Shown in pieces: positions 18,215-28,103 of a DNA stretch of 64,000 bases. Positions within the stretch are counted from its first letter, which is position 1, and the number at the start of each line of letters is the position of its first letter. Source of the stretch: Lachnospiraceae bacterium (GTDB lineage Bacteria > Bacillota > Clostridia > Lachnospirales > Lachnospiraceae). Below the pieces are notes generated by a model that did no database searches, was not told the origin of the DNA, and saw only the letters and a list, made by a program, of their open reading frames with translations. The position numbers and the translations under genes are program-made. The stretch spans positions 186,001 through 250,000 of the forward strand of contig JAGBEO010000013.1 of the NCBI GenBank assembly GCA_017936885.1, written 5' to 3'.

Positions 18215-18655
18215 CTATTTAATCCACAGATTATTCTTTTTCATTTCCAGATATTCATTGTACGCTTTCTCCAGAATCTGCTTTTCATTAGGGAATTTCA
18301 ACAGATGATACGCTTCATGATACTTATAGTAGCCGGAATCCGTAAAATATTCTTCACGCTGCGGCTTACTGTAATAGCTGTCAGCCATCATCAGATACCA
18401 GTGTACTTCTTTCGATACCATATCTTCCGGTACATTGAAGGTATATTGACTCTTGCCGATATATTTCTTGATAGATGCCGTAGCACCTGATTCTTCCAAG
18501 ACTTCCCTAAGTGCGGTTTCGGGATACTTTTCATCCTCTTCTACCGTTCCTTTCGGCAACACCCAGCCTTCGTATTTATTATGAAAATGTTTATACAGCA
18601 CAAGTATTTTTCCGCGAAAAATAACCACGCCTCCGCAGCTTACCGCTTCAATCAT
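18215..18655 (-). CDS. Nudix hydrolase
   Basis: Hydrolyses a nucleoside diphosphate linked to another moiety; the substrate cannot be told. 146 residues. The Nudix box is complete: G-TVEED-E-KYPETAL-REVLEESGA. The N-terminus (EAVSCGGVVIF) is the usual first strand. Thirteen bases downstream of the PBP gene and probably the last gene of the U32-ftsW-pbp unit. Confidence 0.9.
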   Translation of the reverse strand: MIEAVSCGGVVIFRGKILVLYKHFHNKYEGWVLPKGTVEEDEKYPETALREVLEESGATASIKKYIGKSQYTFNVPEDMVSKEVHWYLMMADSYYSKPQREEYFTDSGYYKYHEAYHLLKFPNEKQILEKAYNEYLEMKKNNLWIK

Positions 18656-18667
18656 ATGTCAGTCCTC

Positions 18668-20164
18668 CTATGCACCAAAATAGGCATCAAATATTCTTTT
18701 TGCGATAGGCACCGCATAATCGCCGCCTGAACCGGCACCCTCAATTATGATCGTAACGCATATTTCCGGATTTTCTACCGGTGCAAATCCTGTAAACCAT
18801 GCGTGGGAATCTGTTTTTACACTGTTATATTCAGCAGAACCGGTCTTCCCGGCAGCCGTATAGGTTAAGCCGGATAATTTTGTCCCGGTACCACTTTCCA
18901 CCACTTCATGCATCAGCTCCGTAAGCGCGCTGGCCTCTTCTGCGGACATCAGTCTTTTATAAGTATTCGGATTAAACTGTTTGATAACAGCGCCTTCATA
19001 ATTTTCTACATGATCTACCAGATAGGGCTTCATAAGCATACCTTCATTGGCGATCGCGTCAGTAATCATATTCAGATGCAACGGCGTTATCTGTGTCGTT
19101 CCCTGACCGATTGCTGCCTGCATTACATCTGAATCGGGCGTTGATTCATTCAGAATAAGCTTGCTTTTATTATAAGCAAAACTAACCGGTAATTCTTCAT
19201 TGAACAGCAGCGTATCCAATGTATCTGCAAATTTGGTGCGGTCTAACTGCATACCGATATTGGCAAAGGAAGCATTGCACGATTTCGCAAAAGATTTTGT
19301 AAAGTCTTCTGCTCCGTGCACCGTACCGTGATAACAGTTAATAGTATCCTGTCCGTGTGTGAATCTGCCATTACACTGATATCTATATTGACCATATGAG
19401 TCAGGATTCTCGCGGATATACTCTAAGGCCGTCACAATTTTAAAAGTAGAGCCCGGCGGATAAAGTCCCTGCGTTACACGGTTTAGAAGAACACTGCTTT
19501 CTCTATCTGAAAGCAGATCATTCCAGATTACATCGATCTCATTGGGATCAAAATCCGGCTTTGATACCATGGCAAGAATCTTGCCGGTGGAAGGTTCCGA
19601 TACGATAACAGCTCCTTTGTAGACACCCAGCGATTGATATGCAATTTCCTGTAAATCCACATCAAGCGTTGTTACCACGTTATCACCCGGATATTTTTCA
19701 CCGGACACTTCGCTGGCAACTTTGTCAGATAATTTGGCATTGGAATTAATCAGGTAATAATTGCTTGCGGCTTCAATACCGTACTTGCCGTTGGTCGCAT
19801 ATCCGACCACATGTGCAAACATATTGGCATAAGGATAGGTGCGGGTCTCCTTACCGTTTTCATCGGTCTGTGTCTGTGCCAGTACCTGTCTGCCGCTGGC
19901 GTAGATGGTTCCCCTGGTATTTTGTGCTACCAAAAGCTCCTGCCTGCTGTTATAGCTGTTATTAATCAGCTCCTGTTGATTGGTAATGGCATAATAGCAT
20001 GTATAGCCCATCATTCCCAGAAATAATGCCACAAAAAGATACGTAACCGTCAGAATCTGTTTATTCCTCTTCTTCTGCTTCTTGTTCTTCGTCGTCTTCC
20101 TCTTCTTCGTCTTCGAAGCTGTCATATTCAATTCTTCTTCGTCTTCTCTTCTTCTTTTTAGCAC
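18668..20164 (-). CDS. Class B penicillin-binding protein (transpeptidase)
   Basis: Peptidoglycan D,D-transpeptidase. 498 residues. A very basic N-terminal tail, one membrane anchor at about 41-62, then the transpeptidase fold with S239-TFK (active serine), S295-CN and K440-TG. There is no PASTA domain and the dimerisation part is short, as in PbpA/PBP2-like partners of RodA/FtsW. The start is GTG 20164: AAGGAG sits six bases before it, inside the ftsW coding region, giving a 104-bp out-of-frame overlap. The internal Met14 has no good RBS. Forms a SEDS-bPBP pair with the gene upstream. Confidence 0.92.
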   Translation of the reverse strand: MLKRRREDEEELNMTASKTKKRKTTKNKKQKKRNKQILTVTYLFVALFLGMMGYTCYYAITNQQELINNSYNSRQELLVAQNTRGTIYASGRQVLAQTQTDENGKETRTYPYANMFAHVVGYATNGKYGIEAASNYYLINSNAKLSDKVASEVSGEKYPGDNVVTTLDVDLQEIAYQSLGVYKGAVIVSEPSTGKILAMVSKPDFDPNEIDVIWNDLLSDRESSVLLNRVTQGLYPPGSTFKIVTALEYIRENPDSYGQYRYQCNGRFTHGQDTINCYHGTVHGAEDFTKSFAKSCNASFANIGMQLDRTKFADTLDTLLFNEELPVSFAYNKSKLILNESTPDSDVMQAAIGQGTTQITPLHLNMITDAIANEGMLMKPYLVDHVENYEGAVIKQFNPNTYKRLMSAEEASALTELMHEVVESGTGTKLSGLTYTAAGKTGSAEYNSVKTDSHAWFTGFAPVENPEICVTIIIEGAGSGGDYAVPIAKRIFDAYFGA

Positions 20165-21473
20165 GTTTTGCTCCTTCGTCCTGTCTGATAATATACAGGC
20201 CTTCTATGATAAAAAACATGATAAGTGTTGTTAAGACTGAACTGCCGCCATAACTGATTAACGGTAATGTTACGCCGGTCATCGGTATGAATTTCGTGCC
20301 GCCGCCAATGGTCAAAAAGACCTGAAAAATATAAGTGACGCCAAGGCCGAAAGCAATCAGCCGGTAAAACTTGTCCTGCAATCTGATTGATATATTCATA
20401 AACATAATAAAGCAACTGATACATATAAGAATCACACACATGGAAAATGCAATTCCCAATTCCTCCGCCACTGCTGAAAATACGAAATCCGCCTCCACAA
20501 AAGGAATGGATGTGGGATTTCCCCGAAACAGTCCCAGACCAAACCAGCCTCCGCTGCTTATGGCAAATAATGATTGTGTAATCTGATATCCGGCGTCATC
20601 GATACAACTGAAAGGGTCCTGCCATGCCTGCACACGAACCTGTACATGTGAGAACAACTGATAAGCAAGTACCGCAGCACCGCATCCGCCAGCACTGCCC
20701 AGTAACAGATAAATCCATTTCCCCGTAGCGATAAACACCATCATTACATAGACGATAAAGAAAATCAACGCGCTTCCCAGATCTCTGGATGCTACTAAAA
20801 TCAACACATGAATGCCTGCCAGCACTGCCGTCAGCACCACCCGTATAAAATCATGAGTTTCACAGAGTGCACCGGCAATAAAGAAAACAAATATAATTTT
20901 GACAAATTCTGAGGGCTGGAACGTAATTCCTCCGACAGAATAGGAAATCTTAGATCCGTAGGTAGTAGAACCGAGAATCAGTACGATTCCCAAAGCCACA
21001 ACGCCTACTGCCGCATAAATCCATGTGAGACTTTTCAGAAACTTAAGCTTGCGAATAAAAAACGGTATAATCATGCCTGCTATAATAGATACCGTGACGA
21101 TAAAAAACTGTTTGATTGCCTTATCATAAGAAAGTCTGGATAAGACCACAAACCCAACGCTTAAGAGCATACACATATTATTGATGATGAGCCTGTTTCC
21201 TTTCGGATAAATCATGTGGAACAGAACAATGGTAGAAAACAGAAGAATCTGCTGCAATGCATAGAACAAGAGATATTCTATCTTACCTGTCTCAAAACAA
21301 ATAACAAGAAAGCATGAAAAATGAACCAGAAACATTAACAGGTTCTGGCGGATATAAATACCTTTACGCTTCTCTTCGTCCTGAAAACGAAATACAAGGA
21401 AGCATTCTAATGTATATAATGCGATAAACAAAGTAATAAAATACTTAGAAAGCTCTGTGATATACAATTCCAT
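20061..21473 (-). CDS. FtsW/RodA/SpoVE family glycosyltransferase
   Basis: Polytopic SEDS peptidoglycan polymerase. 470 residues with about ten hydrophobic segments. SEDS signatures include GGITFQPSEFVKIIFVFF, SRDLGSALIFF and the C-terminal GGTKFIPMTGVTLPLISYGGS. The last ~45 residues are a basic then strongly acidic cytoplasmic tail (KKKKRRRRR then runs of Glu/Asp). That tail DNA also encodes the basic N-terminus of the PBP in another frame. Whether this serves elongation, division or spore cortex cannot be decided from sequence. Confidence 0.93.
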   Translation of the reverse strand: MELYITELSKYFITLFIALYTLECFLVFRFQDEEKRKGIYIRQNLLMFLVHFSCFLVICFETGKIEYLLFYALQQILLFSTIVLFHMIYPKGNRLIINNMCMLLSVGFVVLSRLSYDKAIKQFFIVTVSIIAGMIIPFFIRKLKFLKSLTWIYAAVGVVALGIVLILGSTTYGSKISYSVGGITFQPSEFVKIIFVFFIAGALCETHDFIRVVLTAVLAGIHVLILVASRDLGSALIFFIVYVMMVFIATGKWIYLLLGSAGGCGAAVLAYQLFSHVQVRVQAWQDPFSCIDDAGYQITQSLFAISSGGWFGLGLFRGNPTSIPFVEADFVFSAVAEELGIAFSMCVILICISCFIMFMNISIRLQDKFYRLIAFGLGVTYIFQVFLTIGGGTKFIPMTGVTLPLISYGGSSVLTTLIMFFIIEGLYIIRQDEGAKRAKKKKRRRRRIEYDSFEDEEEEDDEEQEAEEEE

Positions 21474-21479
21474 AAGTTC

Positions 21480-23690
21480 TTATTCTATGCCTCTTTTCAA
21501 ATGCCCTGTTGTATATTCTTTATAAGGGAACGTTTTGCCGCTTAAAATCTGACGGCACTCATCAACTGATTCCATAATAAAATCGTATCGCAATACGCCT
21601 GCGCCGATTCTGTTTACCTCTTTTTGCTTCAAATGCAGCGAATACGGCACTGAATTATAGATAATATTATAACAATGTTCACAATTAGTCTCTACCGGGA
21701 AAATAGTTCCATACCGGTCTTTAAGCTGAGATTGCTGTATGCTGCCGTCTTTTCCTTTGATACATCTGTCAGAAGTCTTTTTCAGGCAATTCGCCGTGAT
21801 CATCATTGGGATTCTGCCATACACCACCATGGAAGGAGTCATGTTCAGATTCCGGGCTTTCTCTGCCAACAGGGAAGCTTCTTTCACATTCACCTCGTAG
21901 GGCAGATAGAACTCGGTGCTGTATTGTGTAAAGAATCGGATCGTTTCGGCATTGAAACAATACAATCCGGTATCGGGTACGATAAAATACGTTCCCTGTA
22001 AATCCCGGACATAAGCAAGTTCTTCCAGATTACGAATCAGGAATCCGCAAATCAAACTGCCATCTTCTTTCAGACTCATCTTAAGTCTTTGCAGATAGTC
22101 CTCATCCCTTGCACGAAGCACATAAGGAAGTGCCAGTGCATACTCAAAGCGATTGTGTTTCGACAGCAGCTCCACAACCTGTTTGTGATTTTTTATATAT
22201 AAATCACTGTCAATGTAAATGCGTCTGCAAGGATATTCTGTCACAATCTTAAGCTGATCGTAAGTGGATATCACACAGTCTGTTATCTGCTCAGGATTGT
22301 TTTGATCCATATCCGGCTGCTGATATGCACCTGTTTGAATGCGGCTTGTACCATTTGGGGAAATCTGTTCGTCCTGCTGTCGTCCTGCCGTCAATCCGTA
22401 CTGACCGATTATCTGCTGTTCAAAGGCATCCACAGCATCTCTGCGGAGCTGATTCAGGGAACGCACCGGAACAAACACTTCTCCCTGCATGGTGATCTCA
22501 CAATCGGATACGGCAACACGGGAATTTCCGGTTTTCAGCAGTTGCTTTCTAATATCAGCTTCCTGCAGCGGTAGCTTCTTGGCCTGCTCTACCATATCAC
22601 CCGTAACGGTAATCTCACTGTGTGGTCCAATAATCTGCAGCCGAAGCGGCTCTCCGACTGTTACATCAGCACGCATCTTTACCGGCATTTTATCCGGCTC
22701 ATGAAGATACATTATGCGAATCTCGTTAAGGACCGATTCATCGCTGCCCATATAACTGGGCTTGTTCAACGTGATCATATCTTTGCTGTTATGTCTTCCA
22801 TAATAGCCTGTCTGAATTTCACTGCGGATATACAGATTCCGCAGCTTGTCTAAATCTTTGGCTTCTACCTGATAGTTCTTTTTACCATTCTGATAATACC
22901 GATCGATATATTTACGGTATAATGCAGTTACACCAGCCGCGTATTCCGGCTTTTTCATGCGTCCTTCTATCTTAAACGAATCGATTCCGGCTTCAATCAG
23001 TTCAGGAATATAAGAAAGCGTGCACATATCTTTCAGACTAAGCGGATATCCTTCACCGGTAACAGGCTGATCCTTCTCATAAATCTGATAGGGAAGTCTG
23101 CACGGTTGGGCACATCTGCCGCGATTGCCGCTTCTTCCGCCTAAAATACTGCTGAAAAGACATTGCCCCGAATAGCAATAACACATAGCGCCATGAATAA
23201 AGCACTCGATCTCCATATCGGTCTGCACTTTCATCCGGCGTACTTCCTCTAATGACAGCTCTCTGGCAGGAACAATCCGCACAGCCCCCTGTGATTTTAA
23301 GAATGCGGCGCCTCTTACACCGGTCAAAGTCATCTGGGTACTGGCATGCAGCGCAAGATTCTTAAAATGATCCCTGATATAGCAAAATACGCCCAGATCC
23401 TGCACAATCACGCCGTCCAGTCCTGCTTCATAGAAAGGAAGGATGTAATCATACAATTCTTCAAATTCAGATTCTTTCAGTAATGTATTAACCGTAAGAT
23501 ATATTTTCCTGCCCATAAAATGAGCGGTCTGCAATGCCCTGCATATTTCTTCTGTAGAGAAATTGTCCGCATAAGCCCTAGCACCAAACTTCTCACCGCC
23601 AAGATATACGGCATCTGCCCCGGCATTTATTGCACCGATAAAGGCCTCGTAATTTCCTGCCGGTGCCAATAATTCCACTCTATGTTCCAT
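21480..23690 (-). CDS. U32 family peptidase (RlhA-like, with DUF3656 region)
   Basis: 736 residues from the ATG at 23690; a TTG 18 bases upstream is the other candidate start. The U32 core begins VELLAPAGN and continues GADAVYLGG and FIHGAMCYCYSGQCLFS. Four cysteines in CSGQCLFS and GRCAQPCRLPY match the iron-sulfur ligands of RlhA/TrhP-type enzymes, which hydroxylate RNA; this supports an RNA-modifying rather than protease role. A long C-terminal extension (residues ~360-736) is DUF3656-like and may be a second alpha/beta domain. Located between zapA and ftsW. Confidence 0.88.
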   Translation of the reverse strand: MEHRVELLAPAGNYEAFIGAINAGADAVYLGGEKFGARAYADNFSTEEICRALQTAHFMGRKIYLTVNTLLKESEFEELYDYILPFYEAGLDGVIVQDLGVFCYIRDHFKNLALHASTQMTLTGVRGAAFLKSQGAVRIVPARELSLEEVRRMKVQTDMEIECFIHGAMCYCYSGQCLFSSILGGRSGNRGRCAQPCRLPYQIYEKDQPVTGEGYPLSLKDMCTLSYIPELIEAGIDSFKIEGRMKKPEYAAGVTALYRKYIDRYYQNGKKNYQVEAKDLDKLRNLYIRSEIQTGYYGRHNSKDMITLNKPSYMGSDESVLNEIRIMYLHEPDKMPVKMRADVTVGEPLRLQIIGPHSEITVTGDMVEQAKKLPLQEADIRKQLLKTGNSRVAVSDCEITMQGEVFVPVRSLNQLRRDAVDAFEQQIIGQYGLTAGRQQDEQISPNGTSRIQTGAYQQPDMDQNNPEQITDCVISTYDQLKIVTEYPCRRIYIDSDLYIKNHKQVVELLSKHNRFEYALALPYVLRARDEDYLQRLKMSLKEDGSLICGFLIRNLEELAYVRDLQGTYFIVPDTGLYCFNAETIRFFTQYSTEFYLPYEVNVKEASLLAEKARNLNMTPSMVVYGRIPMMITANCLKKTSDRCIKGKDGSIQQSQLKDRYGTIFPVETNCEHCYNIIYNSVPYSLHLKQKEVNRIGAGVLRYDFIMESVDECRQILSGKTFPYKEYTTGHLKRGIE

Positions 23691-23743
23691 ATTTCTTATC
23701 CATTCCAAAGCAATTTTTCAGTCTCATTATCCTATGATGAAAA

Positions 23744-23766
23744 TAGCTGTCTATGAAAGACAGCTA
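23744..23766 (-). terminator. zapA terminator
   Basis: TAGCTGTC (23744-23751) pairs with GACAGCTA (23759-23766), 7-base loop. The minus strand continues TTTTC after the stem. It lies 5 bases beyond the zapA stop. Confidence 0.75.
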
Positions 23767-23771
23767 CAATC

Positions 23772-24179
23772 TTACTTTTTCAATTCTTTTAATTCAGTTT
23801 CCAAACGAACAATCTTTTTGGCATTTTCATTTGCTTCATTTTGAAGCTTATGAACATTCTTTTCCGTATTCTCTAACTTGATCTGGGAAGCAATCAATTC
23901 ATGCTTCAGATCATACATCTCTTTTTCTTTATTCTGCAGCTCCTCTTCCAAAAGGCTAATCTGCTTTTTGGCTTTAAAATAATCATCTGCTATATTAAGC
24001 TGCAAGAGAACATTCTGCGTGTCGAGAGACTGCCTTTTAAAGCTGTCAACTTTATTGTACTCAGCTACTTTATTGTTAATGTAAGAAGCCACTTTCTGTA
24101 AGTACTCTTCACTTTCATAGCCGCTTAATGTAAACACCTTACCGGCGATAATAACCTCTGTATCTGTCTTCGTTGACAT
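23772..24179 (-). CDS. zapA: Cell division protein ZapA
   Basis: Z-ring associated protein. 135 residues. The N-terminal 60 residues follow the ZapA pattern (VIIAGKVFTLSGYESEEYLQKVASYINNK). The rest is a continuous coiled coil of about 75 residues. It lies downstream of ruvAB and upstream of a U32/ftsW cluster, a common Clostridia neighbourhood. Followed by a terminator. Confidence 0.9.
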   Translation of the reverse strand: MSTKTDTEVIIAGKVFTLSGYESEEYLQKVASYINNKVAEYNKVDSFKRQSLDTQNVLLQLNIADDYFKAKKQISLLEEELQNKEKEMYDLKHELIASQIKLENTEKNVHKLQNEANENAKKIVRLETELKELKK

Positions 24180-24249
24180 AGGGCTTCCCCTCCCATACTA
24201 AATATGTGGTCTTATATAAATGCCATACACTACATCTATTATATCCAGC

Positions 24250-25248
24250 TTATGAAGGAATTTCAAGCCCTAAATGATGATACGCCAAATCGGTGACTAC
24301 ACGCCCTCTTGGCGTACGGTTCAGAAAGCCGTTCTTAATCAGGTAAGGTTCATAGACATCTTCTATGGTTCCGGCATCCTCTCCGATTGCTGCGGCCAAT
24401 GTATCCAGTCCTACCGGACCTCCCTTAAACTTCTCAATCATAGTACACAGAATATTACGATCAATATGGTCTAATCCCATCTTGTCAACATCCATCAGGT
24501 CTAAGGCGATATTAGCAACTTCCTCTGTTATAATGCCATCGTATTTAACCTGTGCAAAATCCCGAACCCTTTTCAAAATGCGATTGGCAAGACGCGGTGT
24601 TCCTCTGCTTCTTCTGGCAAGCTCCAAAGCCCCCTTCTCATCGATCTCCACACCAAGTATCCTCGCCGAGTGTAAAATAATGAGTTTTAATTCCGGCACC
24701 GAATAAAATTCCAGCCGGTGAATCACACCGAATCTGTCCCGAAGCGGTGCCGTTAAAAGTCCGGCTCTGGTAGTAGCACCGACCAACGTAAAATGAGGCA
24801 AATCCAAACGGATAGAACGTGCTGTGGCACCTTTACCGATCATAATATCTATGGCATAATCTTCCATGGCCGGATACAGTACTTCTTCTACCTGGCGGTT
24901 CAGCCGATGGATCTCATCCACGAAAAGCAAGTCTCCTTCCTGCAAATTATTGAGAATCGCCGCCATTTCACCCGGTTTCTCGATTGCCGGTCCGCTGGTT
25001 ACTTTCATATGAACGCCCATCTCATTGGCAATGATTCCGGCAAGGGTCGTCTTGCCCAGTCCCGGCGGTCCGTAAAAAAGAACATGATCCAAGGCATCAT
25101 TACGCTGCTTTGCTGCCTCGATATATATTTTAAGATTGTCCTTCACTTTTGATTGACCTATATAGTCATCAAGTGTCTGTGGGCGCAATGATCCTTCTAT
25201 CTTGCTGTCTTCTTCTATTAAGTTGGTTTCAATCATTCTGTTAGCCAT
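24250..25248 (-). CDS. ruvB: Holliday junction helicase motor RuvB
   Basis: Hexameric AAA+ motor that drives branch migration with RuvA. 332 residues. The start of the conserved core is [12 protein letters not shown], the P-loop GPPGLGKTT at 60-68, Walker B DEIHRL, sensor VGATTRAG, and a C-terminal winged helix ending [12 protein letters not shown] at 25246-25248; Met5 is a possible alternative start. 34 bases downstream of ruvA. Confidence 0.97.
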   Translation of the reverse strand: MANRMIETNLIEEDSKIEGSLRPQTLDDYIGQSKVKDNLKIYIEAAKQRNDALDHVLFYGPPGLGKTTLAGIIANEMGVHMKVTSGPAIEKPGEMAAILNNLQEGDLLFVDEIHRLNRQVEEVLYPAMEDYAIDIMIGKGATARSIRLDLPHFTLVGATTRAGLLTAPLRDRFGVIHRLEFYSVPELKLIILHSARILGVEIDEKGALELARRSRGTPRLANRILKRVRDFAQVKYDGIITEEVANIALDLMDVDKMGLDHIDRNILCTMIEKFKGGPVGLDTLAAAIGEDAGTIEDVYEPYLIKNGFLNRTPRGRVVTDLAYHHLGLEIPS

Positions 25249-25282
25249 TGATTATGCTGTCTCCAAGTATTTAATGTGTATA

Positions 25283-25915
25283 TTAAAACATATACTTTAA
25301 TGCCAGTTTTAAAATACTCTCTACAGTGGTCTTCTCATTTATTTCTACCTTTTTCACCGCAGCAGTGGCATCGGAAGCGGAATACCCAAGCGCTACCAGC
25401 GCTTCAATCGCTTCTTTCTTCATGACATTATCTAAAGCAGCCCCCTCAGCTCCGGCACCCGCCTTCGTATTCCGCGTATCTGCTTCGCTGGCAAGAATCT
25501 TCAGCGTATCTTCCAAAGATATCTTATCACGCAGATCCAGAATAACGCGCTCAGCAGTCTTGGCTCCCACACCGGGGGCTTTGGCGATGGATTTGGCATC
25601 ACCTGCCATAATCGCAAAGCGAAGGGCATCCGCGCTCATAACGGAAAGAATCGCCAGACCGCCTTTGGGTCCGATTCCGTTGACCGTAATTAGTTTCTTA
25701 AAAATCTCCAAGTCGTCTCTGGTCAGGAATCCGTATAAGGACAAAGCATCTTCCCGAACAAGTGTATAGGTATAAATTTTGACTTCATTGCCAAATCCCG
25801 GCAATAAATCGGCCGTGGTCGTTGAAACCTTCACATTATAACCGATTCCACCCACCTCTATCACAATATTATCTTCTGTTACTTCTTCTAAGGTTCCTTT
25901 TAAATATGCATACAT
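25283..25915 (-). CDS. ruvA: Holliday junction binding protein RuvA
   Basis: Tetrameric junction-binding partner of RuvB. 210 residues. OB-fold N-terminus (MYAYLKGTLEEV, GGIGYNV), tandem helix-hairpin-helix signatures (VNGIGPKGGLAIL and APGVGAKTAERVILDL), a flexible Ala-rich linker and the C-terminal domain III (EAIEALVALGYSASDA). Forms a ruvA-ruvB operon; no ruvC is seen nearby, as expected for Firmicutes. Confidence 0.96.
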   Translation of the reverse strand: MYAYLKGTLEEVTEDNIVIEVGGIGYNVKVSTTTADLLPGFGNEVKIYTYTLVREDALSLYGFLTRDDLEIFKKLITVNGIGPKGGLAILSVMSADALRFAIMAGDAKSIAKAPGVGAKTAERVILDLRDKISLEDTLKILASEADTRNTKAGAGAEGAALDNVMKKEAIEALVALGYSASDATAAVKKVEINEKTTVESILKLALKYMF

Positions 25916-25985
25916 AATTAACTCCCGCTTTTTAATTAATAAAAATAGTGATCTGTCAAAACTTGTATGTTTAAATCGTATAATA

Positions 25986-26540
25986 TCAATAATATTGTCT
26001 GAAATGCATCAAGTATGGTGTGATTTCCATAACAATCAATCCAAGCAATGCTCCCGTCAATGTTCCTGATATAATTAGAAAAGGCAAATAATAACTTACC
26101 GCAAAGGTCTCTACAACAAACATTGCCACGAGAATTTGACCCACATTGTGAAAAACACCACCAAGCACACTGACACCAACCACGGAAAAACAATTCAGTT
26201 TCCTGCCGATCAGCATAGCAGTCAGGCTAAAGACCGCTCCTGAAAGCGCATACAAAATGGTATAAAAATTACTAAACAAAAATCCGGACAACACAATCCG
26301 TAAACTATTGACCAGAACCGCTTCTTTCACGCTGCCGGAGGTGACCTTTGTATTTTCTTCAGTAACAGTGTTGCCAAGCCCTACTGCCTCCTGATCATAC
26401 AACAATAGAACCACCACCGCATTAGGCAGCCCCAGCTTAATACCCGGAATGCCAAAAGAAATCGGGATCAGGGACTCAACATAAGAAAGGATTAACGCTA
26501 CTGCCAGAAAAAAACCAAGCTCCACCGTCTTCTTCATCAC
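25986..26540 (-). CDS. Gx transporter family membrane protein (HepS-like)
   Basis: 184 residues with about five membrane helices. The motif PGIKLGLPNAVV and the GGVFHNVGQ segment identify the Gx transporter family, sometimes labelled heptaprenyl diphosphate synthase component I. It overlaps the upstream NusG-II gene by 4 bases, so the two are coupled. This pair is often found near flavin or redox membrane genes, but none is adjacent here. The substrate is unknown. Confidence 0.85.
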   Translation of the reverse strand: MMKKTVELGFFLAVALILSYVESLIPISFGIPGIKLGLPNAVVVLLLYDQEAVGLGNTVTEENTKVTSGSVKEAVLVNSLRIVLSGFLFSNFYTILYALSGAVFSLTAMLIGRKLNCFSVVGVSVLGGVFHNVGQILVAMFVVETFAVSYYLPFLIISGTLTGALLGLIVMEITPYLMHFRQYY

Positions 26541-27034
26541 TTCACCATCCCGTCCAGCATAACATCATCCTGAGAATCACCGGTAATCTCTGCCACCAGC
26601 TTATGCGGCAGGCAGATGATATTTTCACGATTACCGGATATAGACTTATGATGCACACAAATTTGATCCCGGCAGTCAGCCGCTTCCATCCTGACTGCTC
26701 CATCAGCAATGCAGAGCAGATTATAAGCGGTATCTGTTGGAAGATCCGGTTTGACGGACATTCTGCTGATTTCGGGTAAGCTTTCCGAATCAGAATAAGT
26801 AATCAGCAAATACTGTTCGTCATTCCCTGTCCCAAGACTGCCTGCACTGCTGTTATTTTCCAGCTTAAGGGTGTAAAGTTCTGATCCATCATAAGAAATT
26901 CTAAGCATTGTACCGCTTGACTGTCCAAAGAAAACCCATATTCCTGATAATAATGCCGAAAGCAGGCAAATGACCATCAATATAATATCTGCTTTCCGAA
27001 TGTGTTGTGTTTCAATTGAATCTTTTTTCTGCAT
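26537..27034 (-). CDS. NusG domain II-containing exported protein
   Basis: 165 residues. One N-terminal membrane anchor (about 16-35), then an extracytoplasmic domain. The second half carries the typical DUF/NusG-II pattern CRDQICVHHKSISG followed by ENIICLPHKLVAEI, with conserved Cys and His. It overlaps the Gx transporter start by 4 bases. Despite the name this is not a transcription factor. The function is not established; the pairing suggests an envelope role. Confidence 0.85.
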   Translation of the reverse strand: MQKKDSIETQHIRKADIILMVICLLSALLSGIWVFFGQSSGTMLRISYDGSELYTLKLENNSSAGSLGTGNDEQYLLITYSDSESLPEISRMSVKPDLPTDTAYNLLCIADGAVRMEAADCRDQICVHHKSISGNRENIICLPHKLVAEITGDSQDDVMLDGMVK

Positions 27035-27123
27035 ATCATTATACTATCACAATCGAACATATGTTTCAAGCGGTAATTTTCGATATTGCGTCTCTCAACT
27101 ATTCAAACCCCAAAATGCAGGCG

Positions 27124-28068
27124 CTATGTGATTTTTTGAAGCACCGTCTGTATATGATTCTGCAGGAAATTATCCTGAAGATCAGACAATCCCTGTGCAT
27201 TCAATTCCTGCACAATAATATTGCAGATGGCTTCCATAATAAGAACCCTTCCGTCATTGGTATTCAAATGATAAACGTATTCTTCCGGCGCTACATTCTC
27301 CCACGCTGCCGCCGGGTCCGGTATCTGATAGAACAGACTTATCATATCGCCGATTTCCGGGCACACGGCAAGTTCTTTCATTCCTCTGTGCATCCATTTA
27401 TAGAAAGGCGCATATTTCTTATTCAGCAGATATACAAGCTGCATAATCTCCCGAATAAACTCTGTCAGGGCGATCTCTGCCGCAACCCGTTCCCCGCGTT
27501 TCATGGCTCGGGCATAATTGTACTGTCCTGCCTGTGCCGCTTTAGCCATGGAATTGACAATTTTACGAATCCAGACTTCCTTCGGATAATACGATAGCAA
27601 GCCGTCTCGAATCTCAGTAAATTTCCCTAAATAATCCGCAAACACCTTGCCGTTTGTGGCAGTTGCCAGCGCGTGCTCATCTAATGCAAACCATTCCTGT
27701 GCAGTAACCGGTACCGTACTTTGCCCCAGCAATCCTTCATAGAAATCTTCCAGACAGAGCACTCCAACACGTCCTTTGCCCTGTTCTTCCTCCACCCTGC
27801 CATGGAATCCCATAAACTCCTGCGGTAAACCCTGATAGGCTTCCTGCATTGCGGCACCATATTGGGTGTAAACCTCTCTCGGCAGCCAGATACAGAAGGA
27901 CGGACCGTAATCATGATCTTTGGATAATTCATCGTCAAAGCCCAGGCATTCCGATCCCTGTCCCACCAGTCCGACAGCAATTTGATCCTTGATTTCGGCA
28001 AATTGTTCCATGATCATTTGATATCCATAGGCTTCATAATATTTCTCAGATAACTCTAACCCTTTCAA
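27124..28068 (-). CDS. DUF4037 protein with nucleotidyltransferase-like motif
   Basis: 314 residues. GQGSECLGFDDELSKDHDYG near residue 37 has the G-S-E...D-x-D arrangement of nucleotidyltransferase-fold proteins. The central and C-terminal parts look helical and resemble DUF4037. No membrane segment. It follows a TPR protein by 35 bases, a pairing that suggests partner proteins. Substrate and role are unknown. Confidence 0.8.
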   Translation of the reverse strand: MKGLELSEKYYEAYGYQMIMEQFAEIKDQIAVGLVGQGSECLGFDDELSKDHDYGPSFCIWLPREVYTQYGAAMQEAYQGLPQEFMGFHGRVEEEQGKGRVGVLCLEDFYEGLLGQSTVPVTAQEWFALDEHALATATNGKVFADYLGKFTEIRDGLLSYYPKEVWIRKIVNSMAKAAQAGQYNYARAMKRGERVAAEIALTEFIREIMQLVYLLNKKYAPFYKWMHRGMKELAVCPEIGDMISLFYQIPDPAAAWENVAPEEYVYHLNTNDGRVLIMEAICNIIVQELNAQGLSDLQDNFLQNHIQTVLQKIT

Positions 28069-28103
28069 TACAGTGACCTTGCCTTTCCCAAACTGCAGCT
28101 TTT

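Noticed and set aside
25936-26193. Frame overlapping the Gx transporter gene on the same strand
   Set aside because: Cys/Trp-rich out-of-frame reading of the transporter's end; no RBS of its own.
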